Source of the DNA: Ostrinia nubilalis | Lineage: Eukaryota > Arthropoda > Insecta > Lepidoptera > Crambidae | Assembly (NCBI RefSeq): GCF_963855985.1 | Contig: NC_087109.1 | Location: 3,306,001 to 3,370,000 of the forward strand | Length of the DNA: 64,000 nt | Reading direction: 5' to 3' | Made by a program: the position numbers and the translations under genes | In this document: in pieces, positions 48,101 through 60,100 of the stretch | Position numbering within the stretch: position 1 is the first letter of the stretch | How the letters are laid out: each line of letters starts with the position of its first letter | Notes under the pieces: generated by a model | The model's input: only the letters and a program-made list of their open reading frames with translations | The model's database searches: none | Told to the model about the DNA's origin: nothing

Positions 48101-51100
48101 ATACACAGTCATCGCTCACCGGTCGGGCGCGTGCGGGCGCACGATGGGTATGCCCCAGCTAGGAATAAGCAGTAGCAGTGCTTCGCTCCCGTTCGTACAT
48201 TACGTTGAGTATACATGTATGAGTGCAGGTAGTCCTTATTCTGCTCTGTCAAGTTTCCCGTTGGTACATAGCGTTAAGAATACACATTCATCGCTCACCG
48301 GTCGGGCGCGTGCGGGCGCGCACGATGGGTATGCCCCAGCTAGGAATAAGCAGTAGCAGTGCTTCGCTCCCGTTCGTACATTACGTTGAGTATACATGTA
48401 TGAGTGCAGGTAGTCCTTATTCTGCTCTGTCAAGTTTCCCGTTGGTACATAGCGTTAAGAATACACATTCATCGCTCACCGGTCGGGCGCGTGCGGGCGC
48501 GCACGATGGGTATGCCCCAGCTAGGAATAAGCAGTAGCAGTGCTTCGCTCCCGTTCGTACATTACGTTGAGTATACATGTATGAGTGCAGGTAGTCCTTA
48601 TTCTGCTCTGTCAGGTCTCCCGTTGGTACATCGCGTTAAGAATACACAGTTATCGCTCACCGGTCGGGCGCGTGCGGGTGCACGATGGGTATGGCGGCGG
48701 TGGGGCATCGCTGCAGCTAGGAATAAGCAGTAGCAATGCTTCGCTCCCGTTCGTACATTACGTTGAGTTGCTCATCATTCGGGCGCGGTTTATGACTATG
48801 TATGAGTGCAATCATTCGGGCGCGGTTTATGACTATGTATGAGTGCAGGTAGTCCTTATTCCCGTTGGTACATAGCGTTAAGAATACACAGTCACCGCTC
48901 ACCGGTCGGGCGCGTGCGGGCGCACGATGGGTATGGCGGCGGTGGGGCGGCGCTGCGCGCGCGGCTGCGGCGCGGGCGGCTCCTGCTCCGCGCAGTTGTA
49001 GTACGTCACGCCCCCCGCTTGTGTGGCCTGAGGGAAAGACAATAATAAGTTTTCAACAATTTCCTTTTTAGGGTTCCGTAGCCAAATGGCAAAAAACGGA
49101 ACCCTTATAGATTCGTCATGTCTGTCTATCCGTCCGTCCGTCTGTCCGTCCTTATGTCACAGCCATTTTTTTCCGAAACTATAAGAGCTATACTGTTGGA
49201 AACTTGGTAGGTAGATGTATTCTATAAACCGCATTAAGATTTTGATGCAAAAATAAAAAAATAATAATAAATATTGGGGGCTCCCCATACTTAGAACTGA
49301 AACCCAAAAAAATTTTTTTTCATCAAACACATACGTGTGGGTTATCTATGGATAGGTCTTCAAAAATGATATCGAGGTTTCTAAAATATTTTTTTTTCTA
49401 AACCGAATACTTTGCGTGACAGACGCTTCCAAAGTGGAAAAAAGTTGGTCCCCCCCCCCCCCTCTAACTTCTAAAATAAGAAAATGAAAAATCTAAAAAA
49501 CACTTGGCCGGTTTTTTAACATTGCTTTACTTGAGTAATTCATAAGTAGAGGGAGCTTTTATACTGTAGTTAAAGAGTATATTTTCTTCAAGTGGCATCT
49601 ACAGGGTGGAATTTTGTAATGCCAGTTTAACTACAGTATTAAGTTAACTATAGTAAAAAAAATACTAAAAGAAAACATTCCTTTATTCCATTTCATACGT
49701 AATTTCCCATCACCCAAGAATCCTTTTCGAGAAATCAACTACTATTTGCGAAAATTTTTGGCCCACCCTGTATATTGACAGTTGTATGTCACCTCTCCCA
49801 TACCTGACTCAGGCTAAGCACTCACGGCGCGATATTCACCCGCGCCCGCGGCGGTCGTGGAATTGCTGTTTTATTTCAAAACTCACGGGAGCGGTTATTG
49901 TAAGAACAGCGATTTAAAATCGCGCCGCGTGCTAAGTCACTGGTACAAAACGGGCGCGGGTGAAAATCGCGACATGAGTGCTTAGCCTCAGTTAAACGCT
50001 AGACCTATAGATTTGATCAAACAGCGCTTTCTAAACAATATTTCTCTAGTAGTTTACTTAGAAGTGTGTGTTTGTGTACTCACGTAGTTGTGGTGCTGGT
50101 GCGGGTAGAGCGGGTAGGGCGCGGGCGGCGGGAACATGGCCGCGCCGCCGAACACGCCGCTGTTGGCGCCGCCCACCGCGGGTTGCTGTTACAAAGAGGA
50201 AACTGATAAATACAAGCTTAAACATCCTACTAATATTATAAATGCGAAAGTTTGGATGTCTGGATGTCAGGATGTCTGGATGTTTGTTACTCTTTCTCGC
50301 AAAAACCACTGAACGGATTTTGATAAAACTTTACAGTATTATTGTTTATAACCCAGAATAACATATAGGCTCTAATTTATGACGATCTGTGAAGTTCAAG
50401 CGGGTGAAGCCGCGCGCGCAAAAGCTAGTTATAAATAAAAACCGGTCGCCGAGCACATAGAATTTCGTCCCATGACCTCAAGCTACCCATCCTTATCGCT
50501 CGCGACGGGCGGCCGCAGTGTGTTTTTCCTATTACGCATGCGTATATCCCGAACTCCACATCACAGGAAAAAGGCACTCCATTAAACTCTAGTATCAGGC
50601 TGACGTCACGGTTTCGTAATAAGAGTAGGCGCACACCGTTGATTTTTCGTCGGCCGATAGTTTAGTCGGGCAGTTGATCAGTATGGGCATAGTATGGGAG
50701 TGCGCACACTACGCCGATTCGATTTGGCAGACAAATTAAAATCGGGCACAACTATCGGCCAACTAAAAATCAACGGTGTGCGCCTACTCTAAGGGTTTTA
50801 CTGTACATGCAAAACAAGGGGACAGGGTGCCGGTAAGATGAGCTGACTGACCCCCCCATAAAAATCGTATGCTCCTGTATCTTATACTGTTTTCAAAGGG
50901 TGACCTAAAAACCTTTAAGCAAGAATACTGACTTGCAGACCCCTAGGACAGAAACGGTACGTCTATGCTACCGTATTTGTACTCACTAATTGGTACCACT
51001 GGCCAGTGACAAGATACAGTTTAACAGTAAGTAACACACTATCCATTATTATTTCATTTCCGGCGTAACAGCAAATAGTTGCGAACCCTGTCGTTATTTC

Positions 51101-54100
51101 TAAAATAATATGTAATAGAAATCGAACCATTGCAGTGCTGTTAACGTATTCGATTAAAACTCCTAGATATTGTAAAGATTTAAGCACTGATATTTACCTG
51201 CATATACTGTGCGGGCATCATTGCTGGCGGTGCGTAGGCTTGTGTTGGTTGGAGTTGTCCTGCAATTACAACATTTTCACATCATTATACATACAAGCAA
51301 ACCAACCACCAACTTTTGTGGCGGTCAAGCTGTAGATCCTGGCTACACAGGAGTTGCAGTGGTGGAAACGAGAGGTGGGAATAGTCCCGTATACAAGCAA
51401 ACCAAGCTCAGTTCTACCAGAGTAAATACAAAAGAGTAGGTCATCTTTATAGAAACGCACCGAGCGCGGTTTGTATGTGAGCGCGCGCCAATACGTATGC
51501 GGCGCGCACGCACACACTGACAAAATTCGGCCTATTCATTTGTATTTACTCTGGTTCTACAGTGTATTCGATGAGCAGAATAACGTTTAGCGTAACCCAT
51601 CCAAAGCGTGATTTTGCCGATATAAAATTGCTAGTGATCGAGAGAGACTAATATTTTTTGTGCTGATTCCAAAGCTCTCCATGTTTACTCCAGTGTCTTA
51701 ATTAAATACACTCACTAAAATAACTTAGTATAAGATTGATATTTGCATGACTAATGAGGTTAAACGTGAGGTCAACCTGTTATGTTACCACCTTTCACAC
51801 CATGGTAAAAAGCAAATAAATAATAGACTATTTGGCACCACTCCCCACTAATTCGAAATCACAACTTTCTTTTTTTAAAAGACACTAATTTCCAATTACA
51901 TTTAAATTAAGATTTTTGGTTGCATTGTAATTGAAAAAAGTAGTATAATTGAGTTGACAAAACAGTGACGTGACGTGCCTTGCTTGCCTTGCAAAATCTG
52001 TGGGAGAGTCTCGTTTTGACAGTTTTAAAAAGTGCGTCAATGAGGGTTTTCGCGAATGAAAAATCCGCCAGATGGCAATACGTAGACGCGAGGTCCAAAT
52101 GCTGCATGATTGGTTATTTTTGACATGACATTGACAGATATGTCAAAATCCACCAATCACGCAGCAGTCAGACCCAACATCCACGTCCCGCCATCTAGCG
52201 GATCTTTCATTCGCGAAAACCCTCATTGATTGGTGGTTTCAAATACCGTATAGCTGAATTTCAATCACCGAATAACTTTTAGCTGAAGAATATAATTGGC
52301 ACATTTTTACGCCCGTATTCACAAACGATGCTTGCTAAGTGGCGCAGGAAATCGAAAGAGCTCTGTGATTGGTTCGTGTCACCCTGTGCGTCCACGCGCA
52401 CTGTGAGACCTCATAGTAAACCTTGTGAATACGGGTGTTATACCCACTAAAGCTTCAACCACACAAACGGCGCGATCATAGGCCAATGACAGGTCACGCG
52501 GCCTGTCATTTTTCGCTTTTTTTTTTAACGGACGCGCGCTTGTAGCTTGAAGAGCTTTTCCAGCTTCACCGGGCAGAGTGGCGAGTACAGAAGGTACTCT
52601 AGCCGTTTGGCGATCGTCGGTGCGCGTGCCGACGAGGCCGAGTGTGGGCTCGAGCCCAGGCAGACCGACGTTCGCGATCGGGCCGTATCGAGCGCATAAG
52701 GCGCCCGATCACTTTTCACTCTTTCTGTTCCTTATAGTAATAGCAATTACAGGAAGAACTGATTTTTTTTTCGAGCTGCTAATGTCTTTAACCTTATGGC
52801 TGGCGATTCCGATATTGATTTATTCAATTCCAGCATAAATAGTGTTAAACGAAATCTCTTCAAAGACTGGTTTGATGTGCATTCTTGAAAGGAGCTTTTT
52901 TTTGTATTAAGCTTTAATTTAATTAGTAGTAGGTAACTTTGGCTTGGTAACTTCTTTTCTATTTTTGTTTATTGATAAACAAGCATTACTCAGGCTCTAA
53001 ATGTGAAAACATGTTGATGGTTATAAGTTTTCTAAAATATTAGTCTACATAGTTTTTACACTGTATTGTTTTCCTTGTAAAATAAAAATAAATAAATAAA
53101 TCAGTGGCTAACCCAACTAGAGGGTTGCCCACCGCGGTGTTGGACCAAAGCCCAGCCTACGGCGGGCTCACTCTAAGTGGGCCCGATCGAGGGGACTACG
53201 GACGCGGCCTGAGGGCGCCACGGTAGGCTCGGACCTCGGCTCAGGCCGTGTCCGGGGGACGGATTGGGATGTTTCCTGGGTAATAAAGCAAGAGTTTCAA
53301 TTAGTCCGTCAGTTAGCCTATCAAAAACTACTCGACACGTATTTTTCACTATTTAAAACTAATGAAAATGTAAAGAGATAAAGCGTGCCAAAGTTCTAAT
53401 GAAAAGGCCCGTGACGTCAGTGAGTGCGTAAAAGTGCAGCACTTTGTGACGTCGCGCGGAACTTCAACGCACTATAACTTTGTAATTATTTGTTTGATTC
53501 ACAATTCAAAATATACGTGTCCAACACACTGAAAACCAGCGTCGTGGCCTCCCTCACCGGGGGCCACGGCATATGCTGAGTGGGGTCCCATTGCGATGGG
53601 CATCGCTGTGCGACAGGGTGGCACTGCTTAGTTTACTTGCTCTTTCATTGTATGTTTTATGTCACCTCCGTCTTATTTGCTTTTTTTTTATTTTACCTCT
53701 TTTGTCTTTTGTGATGTCCATAGAAATAAATGTTTCTTTCTTTCAATGTTTTTTATATTAAAATTGACGGACTAAAAAATTTTTTTTAAGCCTATTGGGT
53801 CATTTTTCGCGCGAGCTGTCATTGGCCTATGATCGCGTCGGCGATCTGCACGCGTTGGTGTGGTTGAAGCTCAAATAGCTGGAGTATTGCAACCAAGCGT
53901 ATTTACCCATAGCGTGCGGTTGCGGCAAGTTGTGTAGATGCGGCGCGTGCACCAGCTGCTGTTGCTCCAGCAGACCCAGCCGCACCTGCTGTGGGAAAGG
54001 GACACATATAGCGCGTGCGAGCTTACTGCCTGAGCAGTTAAAATAATTTGCAAACATATCCCTAAATGGAAAAATAGGAAAAACCCTTAAGCCATTTTAA

Positions 54101-57100
54101 AACACCTATCTAACGATACTCCACACGATGGTGTAGAAAATGAAAAAAAAATCAACCCCACTTTACATGTAGGAGAGCTACCCTAAAAAAATGACGTCTT
54201 TATTAGTAATGCAGGATGAACAAACGTGTAGCTAAGAAGTGTGGTAGCTCAATGAGGGCTATCGTTTTAGCGCTCACCAGTTAGCGCCACTGTAGAGTAA
54301 GGTCCTGTCACTTGTCAGTAGCGAAGACAGTGGCACCAACTGGTGAGCGCGAAAGTGGTAGGAGGACTATCGTATTTGCACTCATCAAGATGGCGCCACT
54401 GTAGAGTAAGGTCCTGTCAGTCGCCAGGGGTGCCAACTGTTAAGTATAAAAACGATAGCCCTCATTGATGCGCACTGAAGGACACTGTCAGTACTACCAT
54501 TGAATTTTATTTCTAACTAGCTTTCCGCCCGCGGCTTCGCCCGCGTGGAATTTTGTCTGTCACAGAAAAACTTTATCGCGCGCGTCCCTGTTTCAAAAAC
54601 CGGGATAAAAACTATCCTATGTTCTTTCCCGGGACTCAAACTATCTCTATGCCAAATGGCAATGCCAGATTTTGTATGGAAAGTGGCGTCTTTTTTTTTT
54701 CGCGCGGCCATCCATCAAACTTTGTTTTTTGATTACAAAATAGTGTAATAAACCAAACTTACTATGACATGTATATGTGTAACTCTTTTCATCAAAATCG
54801 GTTGCGAGGTTTAAGCGGGAAAGCGTAACAGACAGACAGACAGACAGAGTTACTTTCGCATTTATAATATTAGTTGGAATGGAGCGGGGGACATTAGAAA
54901 TTATGCTGCCAATGCATTGGGCAGTTGACGGCTAACTAATAATGATAGTGCTCACTTGACATTTTATGCAATTTGACAGTGCTCTCTATATGCCGTCTGT
55001 CTTTTTTCACCGTTTAATAAACGGCGTTTATAGCAGTCAGTGTTTTCTATGTATAATAAGTATGTATTTACAAAAAAAAAAGTATTTAAGTATGTTTATA
55101 TCCGTTGTCTAGTACCCATAGTACAAGCTTTGCTTAGTTTGGGACTAGAAGCGCAGTGTAAATGTCCAAGGATATTTATATTTATTTATTTATTTATATT
55201 ATTAAAAGCAATCTTTGAGGCAGCTTATTGGGAGTTTAATAATTGGGAGAGAAATTTCCGCGAAATGATCGAATGACTTAAGAGTAAAAGCTCCCACAGG
55301 GTACCACACTGAGTTCTCTTCTTCATAACATCACATTACTGTCACAGCTCCCACACGGTACCACACTGAGCCCTCTTCTTCATAACATCACATTACTGTC
55401 ACAGCTCCCACACGGTACCACACTGAGTTCTCTTCTTCATAACATCACATTACTGTCACAGCTCCCACACGGTACCATACTGAGCCCTCTTCTTCATAAC
55501 ATCACATTACTGTCACAGCTCCCACACGGTACCACACTGAGCCCTCTTCTTCATAACATCACATTACTGTCACAGCTCCCACAGGGTACCACACTGAGTC
55601 CTCTTCTTCATAACATCACATTACTGTCACAGCTCCCACAGGGTACCACACTGAGCCCTCTTCTTCATAACATCACATTACTGTCACAGCTCCCACACGG
55701 TACCACACTGAGCCCTCCTTTTCATAACATCATGATATTACTGTCACAGCTCCCACAGGGTAGCATACTGAGCCCTCTTCTTCATAACATCACATTACTG
55801 TGACAGCTCCCACAGGGTACCATACTGAGCCCTCCTCTTCAAAACACATTTTTTCACTGGCAACACTAAATATTTACCTGTTGCGGGTGCTGCGGCTGCG
55901 GTAAGGGCTGGTGAGGAGGCGAGGGCCCGTGCGCCGGCGGCTGTACCGGCGCCGAGCGGTGTACCTACAATGTTTATGACTCAAGTTAGTTGTCATTTTA
56001 TATCCCGGCAGCAAGGTTCTGGAATGGAAGCCGCGCACCGGAAAACGCAGCGTGGGACGTCCATCTACAAGGTGGACCAACGACATCGTGAAGGTAGCAG
56101 GCTGCTACCAATCGATCAACGTGGAAAGCATTGGGGGAGGCCTATGTTCAGCAGTGGACGTCCTATGGCTGAAATGATGATAATCCCACCAAAAACATAA
56201 ATATAAAAAGGAGAGCCAAGTTTAAAACATTATGCTTGGCTGTAGGCTTCGCCGCAAAAAGAGTGGAGATCTTATAAATGATAAATGAGTGCCAAGTTCG
56301 ATGCATGATGTGAGATCTTAAAGTAGGTTAGATTTGACTTGGCCAGTTTCATTACATCAGTTACTTTATAAAGTTATTAACATACATTTTTTTTAATTCT
56401 GATAAAATCTGGCCAATTCAAGTCTAGATCATAAAAAAATATTATTGAAAAAACAAAAAACCCAACTGAAATTTTTGTTCATATAGGGCTTTCCCCCGAC
56501 GACGGAACCCTACACTGCGCGTGTCACGACACGCACTTGGCCATTTTTTAAAGCGTTTAGGCATGAGTACCAAATGTCAGTGTTACCTGGTGCATAATCT
56601 GTTGTGGGTGCGGCAGAGGCGCCGCGGCGGGCTGATGAGAACTCGGCGCCGCGCCCGCAGCGCCGCCCGCCGGGTATTCTAGAACAAGATAGAACGTCTG
56701 TTACACTTGAAGTCTACACCAGTGGTTCCCAAAGTTGTCTGGGCTACGACTCATCTAAAGTCTGTTCGCCGAGAGTTGATAAAAAAATTTAAATATCAGA
56801 GGTTCTAAACTCATTATAAATTGCGGCCCGCTAATTATTTTTGTCGATATAATGAAAAAGTTGGTAGATTATCATTATTATCTCTTTTAAATTTACGGGA
56901 ATTATTCCGGTTAGGGCATACGTGGGGATACGGATCAAACACGTGGCGTCCATGTGTTGGATTAAAAGTATTTCATTATTATCAAGTGGCTTATAGTGTA
57001 TCCCAATGTTGGGCAAAGCCCTACCCACTGTCATACCATTCATTACGGTGTTATGTAAAATAAATCTATTCCGTTTCACACATTGCGGCCCGCCGGCCGC

Positions 57101-60100
57101 GGCGCTTGACGTCAGCTGCGTGGCTCGTACCATGGTACTCAGTGCGCGTTGTGACAAACGACGCCCGCCATACAGAATGCGATAATTAAGCGACAGTCGC
57201 TATTGCAAGACATTTCATAATATTTATCAACTCTCGGCGAACAGACTTTAATACAATTTCCCAAACTCTATAGAAATTTTTCCCACTGCCGAGCGGTTGG
57301 ATCGGTAGGGTGGTGTCGTTCTACAGGCAGGGCCCACTCAATGTTCGCTCGCGATCCACCACTGGGTCGCGACCCATAGTTTGGGAAACCCTGGTCTACA
57401 CATCTGAACCAGAGTGACTGACATAGCCCGCAGAATCACTAAAATCAAGTGGCAGTGGGCGGGGCACATGGCTCGTAAAGCTGATGGCCGCTGAGGCAGG
57501 AAAGTTCTTGAGTGGCGACCACGAGCCGGAAGACGTAGCGTGGGCAGGCCTCCCACTAGGTGGACCGTCGATTTGGTGAAGGTCGCGGAAGGTCCTGGAT
57601 GCGAGCGGTCTTTGTGGAAATCCTTGGGGAAGGCCTTTGTCTAGCAGTGGACGTCTTTCGGCTGAAACGAAACGAGAGAATCTACACATCTGACAGGTAA
57701 ACTACAAACACAGATATACAGGATGAAATTTTGTAATGCCACCTGGAGGGAAAGTACTCTTAATACTGTAGATAGAAAACTTTACTAAAAGTAAACATTC
57801 CTTTATTTTTGAAAAGAAAGAGAACTGCATTCATAGATTTTCGATTTTTTTTTTTCAAAAATTCACTACCATACCATACAATTTTCTGTACATACCTAAT
57901 TGAAATAATTTAAGATTTCATGGTTTTCCTTTCATTTGATTTATCAAGTTAGTTAGAGAGATTTCATCCTTATACTTAACCCTAACGATAGATGTAATAA
58001 AAATACAGGGTGTAATTTTTAACAGATTTAAGTTGGTTCGATTTCCGGGTGTGGCAAGCAAATTTTTGGAAATCTTTGAATGCAGTTCTATTTCTTATCA
58101 AAAATAAAGAATTGTTTTCTTTGAGAAAAAAATTCTATCTACAATATTAAGAGTACTTTCCCTCCAGGTGGCATTACAAAATTCCACCCTGTACATTGTT
58201 TCATCCACGAAGACGCGCCCCGCCACTTTTTTCCGGGAGTTTGATCCGAGCAATCCGAGCGTCATAATTGTAGTGTGCGTGTGCACTCATGGATAATTTA
58301 GCGTGTACCAATAACACTCAAACATTAGCGGAAGAATGGTGGGATGCGTATTCGTAGATTAAAAGATCTATACTACAACTTTGGTTACATGTATCTCGGA
58401 TACGGGAATATTCCCACCTCTCGTTCCCACCGCTGCAACTCTGTGTCGCCAGGATCTATAGCTTGACCGCCAACAAAAACCCAACCAATGAAGGTCAAGT
58501 TTGTCCCGGGGGAAAGTTTAACTGTCATTGGACCCGCAACGAAATGCATCTTGGTATAATACACTCACGGCGTTGGCGCAGACTGCTGTATCTCTGCTTC
58601 TATAGTTACTAATGGACTCACCAGCATATCTGATCTGCTGCTGCTGCTGCTGCGGCGTCTGAGACTGCCGTCGAAGACTGCAGCGTCTGGAGAAGACTGC
58701 AGTATCTGGAGAAGACTGCAGTATCTGGAGAAGACTGCAGCGTCTGGAGAAGACTGCAGCGTCTGGAGAAGACTGCAGCGTCTGGAGAAGACTGCAGCGT
58801 CTGGAGAAGACTGCAGCGTCTGGAGAAGACTGCAGCGTCTGGAGAAGACTGCAGTATCTGGAGAAGACTGCAACGTCTGGAGAAGACTGCAGTATCTGGA
58901 GAAGACTGCAGTATCTGGAGAAGACTGCAGCGTCTGGAGAAGACTGCAGCGTCTGGAGAAGACTGCAGTATCTGGAGAAGACTGCAGCGTCTGGAGAAGA
59001 CTGCAGCGTCTGGAGAAGACTGCAGTATCTGGAGAAGACTGCAGCGTCTGGAGAAGACTGCAGCGTCTGGAGAAGACTGCAGTATCTGGAGAAGACTGCA
59101 GCGTCTGGAGAAGACTGCAGCGTCTGGAGAAGACTGCAGTATCTGGAGAAGACTGCAACGTCTGGAGAAGACTGCAGTATCTGGAGAAGACTGCAGCGTC
59201 TGGAGAAGACTGCAGTATCTGGAGAAGACTGCAGCGTCTGGAGAAGACTGCAGCGTCTGGAGAAGACTGCAGTATCTGGAGAAGACTGCAGCGTCTGGAG
59301 AAGACTGCAGCGTCTAGAGAAGACTGCAGTATCTGGAGAAGACTGCAGCGTCTGGAGAAGACTGCAGTATCTGGAGAAGACTGCAGCGTCTGGAGAAGAC
59401 TGCAGTATCTGGAGAAGACTGCAGCGTCTGGAGAAGACTGCAGCGTCTAGAGAAGACTGCAGTATCTGGAGAAGACTGCAGCGTCTGGAGAAGACTGCAG
59501 TATCTGGAGAAGACTGCAGCGTCTGGAGAAGACTGCAGTATCTGGAGAAGACTGCAGCGTCTGGAGAAGACTGCAGCGTCTGGAGAAGACTGCAGCATCT
59601 GGAGAAGACTGCAGCATCTAGAGAAGACTGCAGCGTCTGGAGAAGACTGCAGTATCTGGAGAAGACTGCAGCGTCTGGAGAAGACTGCAGCGTCTGGAGA
59701 AGACTGCAGTATCTGGAGAAAACTGCAGTATCTTTGCCAATAAGCTCACCAGCATATCTGATCTGCTGCTGCGGCTGCGGTTGCTGCGGCTGCTGCGGCT
59801 GCTGCGGTTGCTGCGGCTGCTGCGGTTGCGGCGTGTAGTTCTCAGCGAGCGGGCGTTGGCGCAAACTGCTGTATCTTTTGCTTCCGCCTCTTGCTTCCGC
59901 ACCTGAGAAGTTTACGAAAAATAAATGGGGGTTTCAAGTTAAATTAATCATAGATTTAGCACTTAACACATATTGCCTGAGGTATGGGAGCGGCACGGGA
60001 GGCGATTTTGACATATTATGACGTGACAGAGCATACAAATGGCAATGCCAGATTTTGTATGGAAGGTGGCGTCTATTTTTTTCGCGCGGCCATCGACCAA

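Noticed and set aside
50058..50309. Arg-rich 83-residue minus-strand ORF
   Set aside because: Shadow frame of btz exon 7; the phase of both neighbours selects the Pro/Tyr-rich frame.
58518..59864. 448-residue minus-strand ORF as a separate repeat protein gene
   Set aside because: It is the btz exon 2 frame read through a stop-free 19-bp minisatellite. The only support for a protein would be use of the alternative donor, which is reported as a finding instead.
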